Shown here in pieces: positions 10,245 to 21,078 of a stretch of 64,000 nucleotides of DNA. The translations under genes were made by a program, and so were the position numbers. The stretch covers positions 35,774,001 to 35,838,000 of the forward strand of contig NC_060060.1 of assembly GCF_020283565.1 (NCBI RefSeq), written 5' to 3'. Below the pieces are notes generated by a model. It ran no database searches. It saw only the letters and a list, made by a program, of their open reading frames with translations, and had not been told where the DNA came from. The DNA comes from Trifolium pratense (taxonomy: Eukaryota; Streptophyta; Magnoliopsida; Fabales; Fabaceae). The stretch's first letter is position 1; every line of letters starts with the position of its first letter.

Positions 10245-12410
10245 CTGCCAATATATGTAAGTTCAGATTAATGCTTTCTTTTTGCTGGCTATGCAATTAG
10301 TGCAGGTCCCAGAGCATCTCCAGCATAAGTTCACTGTAATTTTAAAAAAAATAATAACAAATTGTAAGCAAAAAAATTATGATTTCCTGAAAAGTGACTC
10401 AGCATCACACAAAAAATATGCCATTGTGTCATAATAACTTTTAAACACTACATAAATAGAGCGTTTAAATTACTCCTGATGTTCAAACATTTTCATCAGT
10501 GCGAAATAAAGGCGGACTTTGAATGAAGTGGCGTGATAAGTTTGGGATTTATGGTCACCCCAGAACAAGAGAGCACTCACCTTTACCAATTTGAGTAACT
10601 AACTATTATCGCGGTTCCTCTTTTGACTATACACACAACCATGAGTCCACAGCCCGCAGAAAATCTCCAATTGCCAATAAACAAATATAATTACAAATAT
10701 TAACAACTAGTCTTACGCATGGAGTAAAATGAGATAAGTTTATTGTAAAATATTTGAGAATTTAAATCTCAACTTATAAAAACATTTTCAATGAATTTCG
10801 GTATATACACCAAATACATATTTGCAAAAATAATAAATGAAAGCCTTAAAATACCCCCCTAAACGAAGCCTTTGTGAGAAAATGAACTTTGAACCCTTAC
10901 AATAGTTTTTCCCATGAAAGCTAAAAGAACATAATATCAAAATGTCTAAGTAATTATATGTAATCAATGTGTGCCTCCGTTTATCCTTAAAAATCCTTCG
11001 AGAAATCGGTAGCAATTTCTTCATAAGAACATGAAAAGAAGTGTCTGGCCTATAACAATAAAAACCTGAAGACACTTCGAAGAGGTATGGTAAGACTTAA
11101 AAGGTGCTAATGGAAGTATATAGCTAGGTGGTGGTTTGGCTTCAAGGAGTGCAGGAGCATGTCTTTGTTTTCTTGAGAGAAGCAACCGGTGGCTTGGTGT
11201 GTGACAATTCAGGTGGACCCTGGGTGTGGGAATTGTTAATCATTATGACAGGAAGTAATTATATTATATGATGCTTCGGATCAACTGGAAAATGGGAGGC
11301 TGATTTAGGGTGTTTTCTGGACACAATTCTAGTCTTCAATTGAACATTACCAAACACACCCACAAAAAATAAAAGTGCAAGTGTGAATAATATCAAATTC
11401 TGTAGCCTTTAAAACATTATAACCAAAAGATAACAAAACAAAGAAACTACAATTAAATATAAAAAAAATGAAATATCAAAAAATAAAAAGAGACAAGAAC
11501 TAAATAACGCAGTACCTTGGATGTTCAATAATGTCCCATCATTACCCACAAATAATTACATGTTTGTAGACTCATCACAATTAAAACTAGTTACTAGTTA
11601 AACCTCACTCAATTGACTCAAAAACGCAAACCCATCAATAAAAAGGGGGGTTTATAATTTAGTTTGTTCTTGCGTTCGACAAAAACCAAAAAAAAGGGGG
11701 GGGGGGGGGGCTTGAATTAAAAGAACAACACATATTGCTATTGCTTCGAGGGAAACAAGTGGAGTCGAATTGTACTAATCATCATCGACCAGATAGAGAA
11801 ACCTACTACATTACGATTGAGAAAAATTAAGCAAATGCTAAGAATAAGATTGTAATAAGTTGAGTGGGAATTGAAGTAATGCAATTGACCTTTTGCAGTT
11901 GAGCCCGAAAATCCAATGTTGCAACAAAGACTTCAAAGGAGAAAAAATGGATTAAAACTGACAAAATGAACTTTAACTCCTTGAAAGCTATAACAGCCTA
12001 ATATAAAAACGGCTTATTTATAATCAAGTTGTGCCCGCCCCCCCCCCTTTCCCTTAAGAATCCTTTTAGACATCAGTAGCGAGTGCTCTACTGATGTCTA
12101 AAAGGACTCTTAAGGGATTGATGGAATAAAAGATGATATTGAACACATTGAAAGAACCAAATCCAACATTTAATGTAAATGTAAATGACACTTTGAGTCT
12201 CTTTCAAACACATAATAATGTGTGATTAAGTGAAGCAATTTGACAAACACTTGGTGCACAAACAACAAGACATATTTACATTGTCTCTCTTTCTTTTCAT
12301 ATTCACTCTTCCTTTCATTACATGAAATTCCATTAGTTAAAAAATTGATTAAAAGGCATGAACAAAACCATTATGTTAGAAACCATAAGATCTTGGATAA
12401 TAAAACTTAC
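10245..12410 (-). other. Proposed 5'UTR intron of CcmA
   Basis: On the minus strand a leader exon ends with donor GTAAGT at 12410 and the coding exon begins after acceptor TTGGCAG at 10245. If there are no intermediate non-coding exons, the intron is 2,166 bp. It is AT-rich, with a G run at 11696-11710, a C run at 12040-12047 and a strong hairpin at 12051-12116. Nothing inside looks coding. Cofactor-gene introns of this kind often affect expression, but nothing here shows it. Confidence 0.5.
12051..12116. repeat. Near-perfect 29-bp inverted repeat with 8-nt loop
   Basis: Arms 12051-12079 and 12088-12116 pair at 28 of 29 positions around the loop CGAGTGCT. As RNA it would form a long, stable stem. 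It lies inside the proposed CcmA leader intron. It resembles a very short terminal-inverted-repeat element or a hairpin RNA more than a classic miRNA precursor, because the loop is tiny. Confidence 0.85.
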
Positions 12411-12580
12411 CAAAGAAGATGAAAAATAGTGGTGGCGGAATGGAACGCGGCGGAGTTGGCGGCGGAGTTGGCGGCGGTGCGATTTTTTGTAGAGAATGAT
12501 TATTCTTCAATGGTGGTTTGAGGGGACGCCGTTCTTCGCAGTGAGAGTAATAAACAAGACAAGGGAAAAAAGGAGCCAAC
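12411..12580 (-). other. CCMA: Proposed 5'UTR exon of CcmA
   Basis: GC-richer than its surroundings, with a GCCGCCAACTCC tandem repeat on the minus strand, ending in a strong donor (CTTTG then GTAAGT). The position, strand and donor fit the first, non-coding exon of CcmA. The transcription start is not determined. Confidence 0.45.
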
Positions 12581-12761
12581 AAAATTAAAGGGGGTGCAAG
12601 GAGTAAAAACTAAAAACATTTTTATTATTTTTTTTAGTCATTTTATTAATTTGTTTTTCGAAATTAATTTATATACATTTTCGGTATAAAATTATTTTAG
12701 ATATGCATCCCAACCCATCATATATTGTTTTAAAAATGCATGATGTATCACATTTATTAAA

Positions 12762-12945
12762 GGATTTAATTGATATGCACTGACGGTGTAAAATAATTTT
12801 ACACTGTCAATCAATACCAACCATGTTTTCCGCCACATCACCCCACTTCACCCCACTTTCTTGATATGACATGGTAAAATAATGGTTTTTTATTGGACGA
12901 TTGTGTAAAACTATTTTACACCGTCGGTGCATATCAATTAAACTC
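12762..12945. mobile_element. Mutator-like MITE, 184 bp
   Basis: The ends are inverted repeats over more than 30 bp (GGATTTAATTGATATGCAC versus GAGTTTAATTGATATGCAC, then GACGGTGTAAAAT). It is flanked by perfect 9-bp direct repeats TTTATTAAA at 12753-12761 and 12946-12954. A 9-bp duplication points to the Mutator superfamily. A related copy sits in intron 2 of the bHLH gene (about 31483-31655). Confidence 0.88.
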
Positions 12946-12954
12946 TTTATTAAA

Positions 12955-13832
12955 TGATGTGACAACACATGATTGGATGCATATATAAAAAAAACTTTAT
13001 ACTAACTATGCACAACAATTAAATTCTTATTTTAATGTTTTTTTTAATCTCTGTTTTTAAGGCACTTTCATTATAAAGTTGTAGTATAAATATATCAAAA
13101 AAATCATAAAGTAGTAGTATAAGTATATTTCAAAAAATGGAGCAAAAAAAAAGTATATTTCAAAAAAAGTATATTGTCAAAAAAAGTATATTTAACAATT
13201 TTTAACAAAAAAATATAAAATAAAGTAGGAGTAGTATAATTGCTTAAAAAAAGAGAGTATATTTTTACAATTTTTGTAAAAGAAAGAAAAAGTATAACAG
13301 TTATTTACTTATTTAATAAAATATTACAAGTTGCGTTTCATTTACCGTTAAAGGGGTTCGTTTGACCGAGCTTTGTAAAGCTGATGTAACATGCTGCAGC
13401 CTGCATAGATTCAATTGAATTAAGAAGAAATAGGAAAAATGATGCATAAAACATGCTCCCTTTCAACTGATTCAGTAAATACCAGACTACTCCAAACTAA
13501 TATAGCCAACTATTATTAATAAATGAGAAATGTGCAAGGTACAACTATTATTAATTAATTAATATTATCAATTGAAAGGTATACAATACAACAAATCAGG
13601 ACATGACCATGAATGACTTCCAAATGCAGCCATACTTTGAGCATTCATACAATGCAAACATGGAAGAACAAAAAGTAAGCACACACATACACAGTTTCAA
13701 GTGGGGAAAAGAATAATAACTTCAGCCATGAACACTTTGGATCCACAAAATGGACATTTCTCACATATATCTATTATCTACACAATATAACCAAGAGTTC
13801 AAGGGAGAAAACAGGGAGTTTAGTTCACTTAC
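12955..13832. other. AT-rich intergenic stretch
   Basis: Repeats of AAAAAAGTATATTT occur between 13140 and 13270. On the minus strand at about 13700-13765 a short frame reads CEKCPFCGSKVF before a stop. It is zinc-ribbon-like but too short to call. Nothing else was recognised. Confidence 0.25.
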
Positions 13833-13940
13833 AATGGAGCCAACTCTTAAATCATGCATCACAGTATGGAGCCAACTTTTCTCAGGTTCAACATGGTCCA
13901 CTGCCGCAGCTCCTTTAGTACTCTTGTTTTGTCCACAATT
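13833..13940 (-). other. Exon-like open block, unrecognised
   Basis: A minus-strand block of exactly 36 codons with a good acceptor (GATTTCAG before 13940) and a strong donor (GTAAGTG after 13833). It reads NCGQNKSTKGAAAVDHVEPE, then KSWLHTVMHDLRVGSI. I do not recognise the family. It lies on the same strand as the FCP1-like exon 0.8 kb upstream but does not resemble the next part of that family, so it may be a separate gene relic. Confidence 0.3.
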
Positions 13941-14731
13941 CTGAAATCAATAACAAACCACAATCATTCATAGATTGAACCAGAAAGCAAAAAGTAAAGA
14001 AAAACCATAATTAAAATCAAAATTGGAAGAGTAATAAGAAATTACAAGTAATTATTTGCTAGAATGAATTACACAAGTTATTGATGTATCACTTTCAATC
14101 TGTCCATTACACTATTTCTTCAACTTATCCAAAAGCAAGATAACACAAACTCAAATTAGATGTAATCACATAATTATGCACATATTTATGATTATATAAC
14201 ATGGAATATCAGGTAATTCTTGACAATGGAGATTCTCACCAAATCAGCAAGTAATCGTGTAAAAACCAATTATTATTTAAGATACAATTTTGGGAGCCTT
14301 AAATGAGCCAAAACAAAGGGGCGAGTTGGTAAATGCAGTACACAGAAGAAATTCTTTCACACAAAATAACATAAAATTTCCAATAGAAAAGAAAGCTAAA
14401 AGATGTGACAAATTAAAAGATGTGAGATTCAAGCCAAAAGCTAAAAGAAAGCTATACAAAATAATGTTAAGTAGACAAATTAAAGACCAATAGAAAAGGA
14501 ACAAAATCAAACAAAACCTTCTGACATTAGAAATATGAAAGTCCTTTTGTACCATACCTAATGAATTGTGATTCTAATTTTCATAACTGAATGCATGAAG
14601 AAAGATTGAGTTGTAGGGCTGCAACAATTTATGAAAACATTAAACATAAGTTAGAATATGTCACTAAATATAATAGCTGAAAAAAGCATGATAAATGATG
14701 AAAATTACAAAGAAAGAGTTACTTTATTTAC

Positions 14732-14917
14732 AGGATTTAGCAGTTCCTTGTAGGGTGATTCATCCAAAAGCAATGTGTTTGATTCAATGTAATATCCATT
14801 CTACAATGGAAGATTAGGATTATACTTGTCCCAAATTTTCCTTAAATCCTTCAAAACAAGTGGTTTGTGCTTGTTTTCAAGAGTTTTGAAACTTGTTTCA
14901 GTACAATGTGACAAGTC
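14732..14917 (-). pseudogene. FCP1-like (NLI-interacting factor, HAD superfamily) phosphatase exon with in-frame stop
   Basis: Between a GACAG acceptor and a GTAAAT donor, the minus strand reads HCTETSFKTLENKHKPLVLK, then DLRKIWDKYNPNLPL, a TAG stop, then NGYYIESNTLLLDESPYKEL. This is the second half of the plant FCP1-homology domain (KPLVLKDLRKIW and LLLDDSPYK are hallmarks). The region normally reading PWEKGYY has been altered to contain the stop. No upstream exon with the catalytic DLDGT-type motif was found, nor any downstream exon. I read it as a relic of a larger gene. Confidence 0.65.
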
Positions 14918-16992
14918 CTGTCAAGAATATGTAGAATTAGATGAATTCTAAAAACTATTAACTAACACTAACTCATTCAAAAGTGAACTAGTAGCTATAA
15001 CAGTATCAAGAGAGCCTTCACTTATAAAAGCATAATCCAAAACCTACACTCTATGAATTCATCTTAAGCCTTCATCTATACACATTCTTTTTTGGACAGC
15101 TTATGAGCCATTGTGCAACTATATGACAAAACAATATCTAAACTAAAAACAAAGAAGAATTTCAACATTTGGAAATACAAAAATCAAAGAAAACAAAGAC
15201 ACTGAAGATATCACAAACCTAATATAATGAATTTTAGTAAGTTAATATACCTTTAAATCATCAATATTGGGGGAAAATTGTAAAAGCATCACTATTGTAA
15301 CAAAATCAGTGTATGTTTAGAAATTAGGGTTTTAACTTTCTATTCCCAAATTCAATTCACTGAATAATTATATAATGAAAAAATTAATACAACTACATCC
15401 ATGTTAAAACGGAGGGATCGGATAATTCAATGGTCAGCCTGAATCTGTTATTTACTTAATTTTGTTAAAAAAAAATTGCCATATACAAATTCCATATTGC
15501 CCTCCACTTTCAAAAGATCAACATTAGAATACTTTCCATACTTTCTTTTCATGCATATTGGGTTACAACAACAAGAGCCCTATTAAAGGTTAAAATAAAA
15601 TTCAAATGTTTTCATATAAGCTGTTTTTATAAGTGATTATAGAGAATCATGTTGATCACAACTTATTGACATCATAAAAGTCCTCTCAAAATGTCTCATA
15701 TATAGTTATCTAAAGATTCATTCTTTTCACACCTCCCGAGTCTTACACACGCCCCCAGCCTTCCAATCCCACGCCCTTATAACATATGCGAGTGTGTAAA
15801 TAGTAAAATTAGGTAAAAAAAAAAACAATTTGCATCATAGAATACGAACCTTATAAAATCAAATATTTTTGTATCTCATCCCTTCCTTCGCCCTCTATTT
15901 TATAAGGTGCATTCTAGAATGCGAACTGTTTTTTTTTTTTCCTAAATTTTGCGCCCCTTGAGTTTGCTACTTAAGTAGCAATGAAGTATTTTTAAAATTT
16001 TCAAGGGTGAACAAGGAATTATAGTAAACTTGAAAATAAAAAGTCTTATTTAAAACAACAAATTCAAACAAGGCAATCTAAATAGACCAAAAGTATACCA
16101 ATTTAGGAAGAACTTTTATCAATCTCAAACAAAATAAACCAATTTAAGAAGAACTTTTATCAATCTGAAACAAAATGACATTGGCTAGACACCATAAATT
16201 ACTCGATCCCTATCCCCCCACCTGGAAATGGAAACATACATATAAGTATATAACTTATAAACCATCATTCTTGCTCTAATTTGGAATTAATTGAAGACTT
16301 TAGACCACCTCATATATATATATATGTGTCATTCCATTCCAGCATATTCATTGTGCCCCGATTCCAATTTTGTTGAAATGATCACATAACTTATTCTTCA
16401 ACACTACGTCATAATTTCTTTGTAACCTACAATTGGTCAATGTTATATATTTGTTCATGATTTCACTTGTACCCTAAGCTAAATTAAGTTGGGTTGATCT
16501 CATTTGATAAGATAAGATAAGACCAAAACAGATATCCCAAAAATTGAGCCTCTATCAATGACCAATGTCATGATGGTACTATGCATGGTAGGCCATGCAC
16601 TTTTATTTGGAAACAAAGCAATGCCATTCTTTTCAATGAGGTCCATCTACTTTTTATTTTCATGGAAGAATTGTAAGGCCATAATCTCAAATGGCTACAA
16701 TGTAATTAAATGGAAGTGATCCTCAACCACAAATAAGCAAGGAATGGAGGTAGACATGCTATCAATAACATTGCACGCTTTATAACATGTATGTATTATC
16801 AACTACCCCATTCCCCAACGACCCCTTTCTTTTCTTGGCAGGTTGTGAGTGTGGTCTTCAATTAAATCCCACCTAGATCGAGAGACCAAGCTTAAAATTC
16901 AATTGATTATCATGAATTCTTCGGTACACATTTTATTTATATGTGTCGGTATACTGCTGAGTAATTCTAATAGGTTCAGAAAATTGCATTTA
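14918..16992. other. Intergenic, nothing recognised
   Basis: AT-rich DNA. It contains a short direct repeat (ACCAATTTA then GAAGAACTTTTATCAATCT, near 16100 and 16137) but no supportable gene or delimited element. Confidence 0.3.
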
Positions 16993-18199
16993 CACTACAA
17001 GAAAAACGCAATTTATTGGCGGCCAAAAACCGCCAGAAACAAGGAAAAACCGCCAGAAACAGCTAAATTAGTGGCGGTTTACTGGCGGCCACGATGCGCC
17101 AATAATTAAGGCGACGGTAACATTACTGGCGGCCAAAGCCATCGAAAACAGAGCTGACGAGACTTACTGGCGGCCCAGACCGCCACTAAGTAACAACGGT
17201 CAAGTTTCTTTTGCAGGTTGCGTCAGAGCTACTGGCGGCTAGGACCGCCACTAAATTTGCCCAGATTTTGACCATTTAGCGACGGTTTGGACCGCCACTA
17301 CAGCCTTTTCAAAAATTTTAAAAAAAAACGTTTTTAATTAATTATTTTGTTTTAAAAAAACCGTTTTTTAAATATTAATTGCTTTAAAAAACATTTTAAT
17401 TTATTTAAATATAAAATTTAATAATTAATTATTTTGTTTTAAAAAAACATTTTTTTTAAATATTAATTGCTTTAAAAAAACATTTTAATTTATTTAAATA
17501 TAAACATAATTTATCATATCAATATAAACATCAAATATTAAACTTGCATGAATATTAGAGAAATACTTACCAAAATGAAGAAAAACAAGAGTGAAATGAT
17601 AAAAAGTTGGAGAATTTTTAGAGTTAAGAATTTTTAGAGAGATGTTGGAGAAATTTTAGATAGAGAAAGGATTGTAGGAAATGAGAGTTGTGAAGTGAAG
17701 GAAGATATATATAGAGGGGGATAAAATTCGTGGAAATCTGTTCTTGGAGCTTATTGGCGGTCAAAGCCGCCACTAAGCCCCAACGGTTATATTTTTTTTC
17801 AATTTCCAACCACTTTGCGGCGGCCCAGACCGCCATTAATGTCTGGGCGTGTTTCAAGAATATTACCGGCGGTCAAAACCGCCACTAAGTCCTCCAACGG
17901 CTACTTTTTTAAATTACCAACACTTTGTGGCGGCCTAGGCCGCCAGTAAGGTCTGAGGCGCCATTTTTTTTTTTTTTTTAATATTCTTGGTTAGTTAGTG
18001 GCGGCCTGGACCGCCGGTAATGTCCAAGACAATTACTGACGGCCAGGACCGCCAATAAATTCAAATTTTCGTAATTAAATATTATTTGATAAGTTTGTGG
18101 CGGTTTTGATTAATTATTGGGGGCTTAGGCCGCCAGTAAGCTACTGAGGACCAAAACCGCCAGTAAATTTCACCGGTAAATGAGTATTTTCTTGTAGTG
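16993..18199. mobile_element. Non-autonomous CACTA (En/Spm) transposon, 1,207 bp
   Basis: It starts CACTACAAGAAAAACGC and ends in the inverse of that (TTTTCTTGTAGTG). A perfect 3-bp target duplication TTA lies at 16990-16992 and 18200-18202. Subterminal regions are packed with GGCGG and CCGCC motifs in both orientations (17020-17300 and 17750-18170), as in CACTA elements, where such repeats bind the transposase. No transposase is encoded. The centre (about 17336-17504) holds an AT-rich segment of about 87 bp duplicated in tandem. Confidence 0.95.
17336..17504. repeat. Tandem duplication inside the CACTA element
   Basis: Two copies of an AT-rich unit, each containing AATTATTTTGTTTTAAAAAA and then AATATTAATTGCTTTAAA, with a period of about 87 bp. 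A few indels in A or T runs separate the copies. Confidence 0.8.
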
Positions 18200-18419
18200 T
18201 TAACATAATTTGTGAACATATTGAAATTATCCACCGCAACGATGTAGCAGAACATCATATCTGAATACGATGTGTACATGGTGTTCATCATTACTAATGT
18301 TTTACTTCACATGAGATTTGAAGCATTTGTTGGCAGTTAAATAGTTTTTTTGAAGATGGTTGGCAGTCTGGCAGTTAAATAGTTAATGATGATTATCTAA
18401 TATTATGTATTTTTAGGTT

Positions 18420-18600
18420 AACAATAGTAAAAGTGATTTATCCAAAAATTCTTAGATGAGATAGTACGGGTCTCTTCTAACTTAACTAAGGTTATGAGTT
18501 CGATCACTGACTTGGGCATTCACTAGTGTTAAAATTCTTAGGAAGAGTTTGCAACTCATTTGAGTTCTACAAAACTCGAGAGATTAATTTATGCATTTGC
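18420..18600 (+). mobile_element. tRNA-SINE-like remnant
   Basis: It holds a B-box-like segment (GAGTTCGATCACTG at about 18497) downstream of a weak A-box-like segment. Similar fragments with GAGTTTAAATT occur near 20180 and 24990. Boundaries are not visible. Confidence 0.3.
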
Positions 18601-18681
18601 GCATAAAGTTACCTAATAAACTTGAGGTTTTGGACCGGAAAATGCTAACAAGACACATTTTTCTATCCTACAAAGTTCTTA

Positions 18682-18976
18682 CTCCCTCCGGTCTTTTTTA
18701 TAAGGAACACTTAGGGCAAAAAATTTGGTCCTTTTTATAAGAAACTTTGACCAATTTTCAAATGTTTTAAATGTTCAATTTCACTTATGCCCTTATTTAC
18801 TATGAGAGAGAATTTAAAAATAAGTAAGTTAGTTGAATAAAGAGTAATTAAATAAGGGTATATATGGAATAAATTAAAATTTATAAGAGTATTAAATGAA
18901 AATAACTATGTTAAATGTGTTTCATTGGTCTGTGTGATTTTTTCAAAGTGTTCCTTATAATAAGGACCGGAGGGAG
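18682..18976. mobile_element. Stowaway-like (Tc1/mariner) MITE, 295 bp
   Basis: The terminal inverted repeats start CTCCCTCCGGTC and end CGGAGGGAG; matching continues inward (TATAAGGAACACTT). The element is bounded by TA on both sides (18680-18681 and 18977-18978). It has no coding potential. Confidence 0.9.
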
Positions 18977-18978
18977 TA

Positions 18979-21078
18979 TTAAACAAGAGTGACTATGAAC
19001 AAATTTCTGACAATTTATTTAAAGAATCAAGTCCCTTACCACTAATATCAAGTTATTACTCGTAACAAGTAATTCTTAAGGGTTCAAATATAGTAAGAGC
19101 ACAATTTTGATATGTTTCATACATGTAAAATAAATATGTATTAAAACATTCCACTTTCCATCCAATATCCAATGTGTATAATTTTAAGAAAATTTCCTTT
19201 ACCTTACCAAAAAATATATTTCATTTACCTTAAATTAGTCAATGTCCTAATTTAACTCCTAGATTTTGGCTTACTAACTCTCTAATATACTTGAATCAAT
19301 GAACTAATTACTCTCACTCACTCATGCATTTTTTTAGTTTGAATTCCATCTAACATGCTATCTTCGTGGACGGCGCCATGCATCAGCTTCACAAGCAGGA
19401 GTAATACTTTAGCTCTCAATATTAAAATTCCAACCAAGAAGAGAGATAGATTTGTTCAGCAATTCAATTTTTTTGCGCCACAACATATGAAATGTATGCG
19501 ATGCTCATTGGTCGATGAAATTACTGCAGTAAAAGGTGTCTTTCGAGTTTGCATTTCACTACTATTCACAGTTATGAAAACCATTACATTACTTTTGATT
19601 TTGTTTTCCAATTTCCACATTATAAGTGTAGTAGTGCTTACAAACTCTTAACAAATGTGATTTATAGGAATAGGGATTACTCATTATGAACTACTATAAC
19701 TTACTCAAATAATTATTAATTTATAAAATAGTTGTTTCTTTATGGGGTACAAATTAACAGTATGCATGTTTGTGTATTCAAAGATTAAAAAAAATAGAAA
19801 ATGGCATTAACTAGGTGGATGTAGATTTTGTCAAATTGTGGATCCAATTTATTTGCTTTCCCTCTTCTGACGGTATACTAGTACCTGAAATTCAAATGTG
19901 TCACATATTTATGATATAAAAATTTGACTTAGACAAAACCCTCCAAAAATTTGTTAGGTAAAATGCTAGCCATTGAGTTTGGTTCATTGAACAATTATAA
20001 AGGTAAAATAAATAATCTGATGAATAAATTAACCGTGTGCTTTATAGGACAAAAACACTAGAGTTCACTTTAGACTTTAGAGGAACATTAAGAAGTAGGA
20101 TTAATTAGAATTTTCAAAAATAATAATTCAAGAGTACCTAGATAAGATGATAAGGAATTTCTATCAATTTAATCAGAGATCTCGAGTTTAAATTCAGTCC
20201 TAAACTATCAGTGTTAATTTAATGCAAAATGACAATTCAAGTCTTAAAAATCATTTAAATTTAGATCAAAGACCCGATTTGGTCTTTCACAATTTTCTCT
20301 CGGCTGAAGATATGTTAATTTTTTATTATGATGAATCAGAGACTAACTTGTCCTTCGTATAAAAATGTCAAGAACTAATGTAAATTTATTTTTGTTATCA
20401 AAGATTAAATTAAATGCAAAATGAACTGTTATCTTATGCACCCTCACAATTTATCTCCCGGGAGAGTCCAATTTACCCATTGATCTCTGATAAATTGTTC
20501 ATGATTTTTTGCCATGATTCATGAGGTCAATCTTATGTCATTTTGACAAACTAGTAATTCCACTAGATCACCGTTTATTCGGGTACAAATTAATAGCATA
20601 TACCGTTTATTCTATACTTTCACTAGTTGATTAAATTATTCACCTTGTCTCTCGATCACAAGTGGAATACAAAACAAGAACTAATTTACACAGTCATTAA
20701 GTTAACAGCTCAATTTTTACTTCAAAACATTTTCTGCATGGCTTATATTGGTTGGTAAATCCCTCTCTTTCTAAAGCAATATAATTCAACATGATTTTAT
20801 TTTTCTTATCATTTTGTGACTAAATTTCAAATTAAGATAAGATATTGAAGCTCACTTGGCAATTTCAGAACCACCAAAAGAATTCTAATCTGTCCCTAGT
20901 CACAGGACAAACCAATTTGTGGCTAACCTTCACTTCACATAATAAATGTTGTCACTCACCAAACAATCAACAAGAAAACCAAATCAACTATATTACACCA
21001 TACACTCTTCCTACTCTTTTCTTCTATCTACATTTTAAGACTTGAGAGAGAGTTTTCATCTTAGTATATTTTTCTAAC
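18979..21078. other. Upstream region of GAPN; one unrecognised ORF
   Basis: AT-rich. At 19355-19540 a plus-strand frame (MLSSWTAPCISFTSRSNTLA, then basic and Cys-containing residues) could be a broken plastid-targeted N-terminus. No partner exon follows and I do not recognise it. The last 100 bases before 21079 are pyrimidine-rich leader sequence of GAPN. Confidence 0.3.

Noticed and set aside
10788..11075. A 95-codon minus-strand frame inside the CcmA leader intron
   Set aside because: No domain and no splice support; it lies in sequence otherwise reading as an intron.
13700..13765. A Cys-rich frame, CEKCPFCGSKVF, minus strand
   Set aside because: Resembles a zinc ribbon but is about 20 codons long, without a supported partner exon.
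16993..18199. A CRISPR-like array, given the repeated GGCGG...CCGCC units
   Set aside because: Spacing is irregular, units occur in both orientations, and the block has CACTA ends with a TTA duplication in a plant genome.
17624..18291. Short minus-strand frames in the CACTA element that might be a transposase
   Set aside because: Too short, dominated by GGCGG repeat translation, no transposase motif.
19355..19651. A 98-codon plus-strand frame starting MLSSWTAPCISF
   Set aside because: Slightly transit-peptide-like, but no recognisable family, no downstream exon and a poor splice context. Kept only as a note in the region entry.
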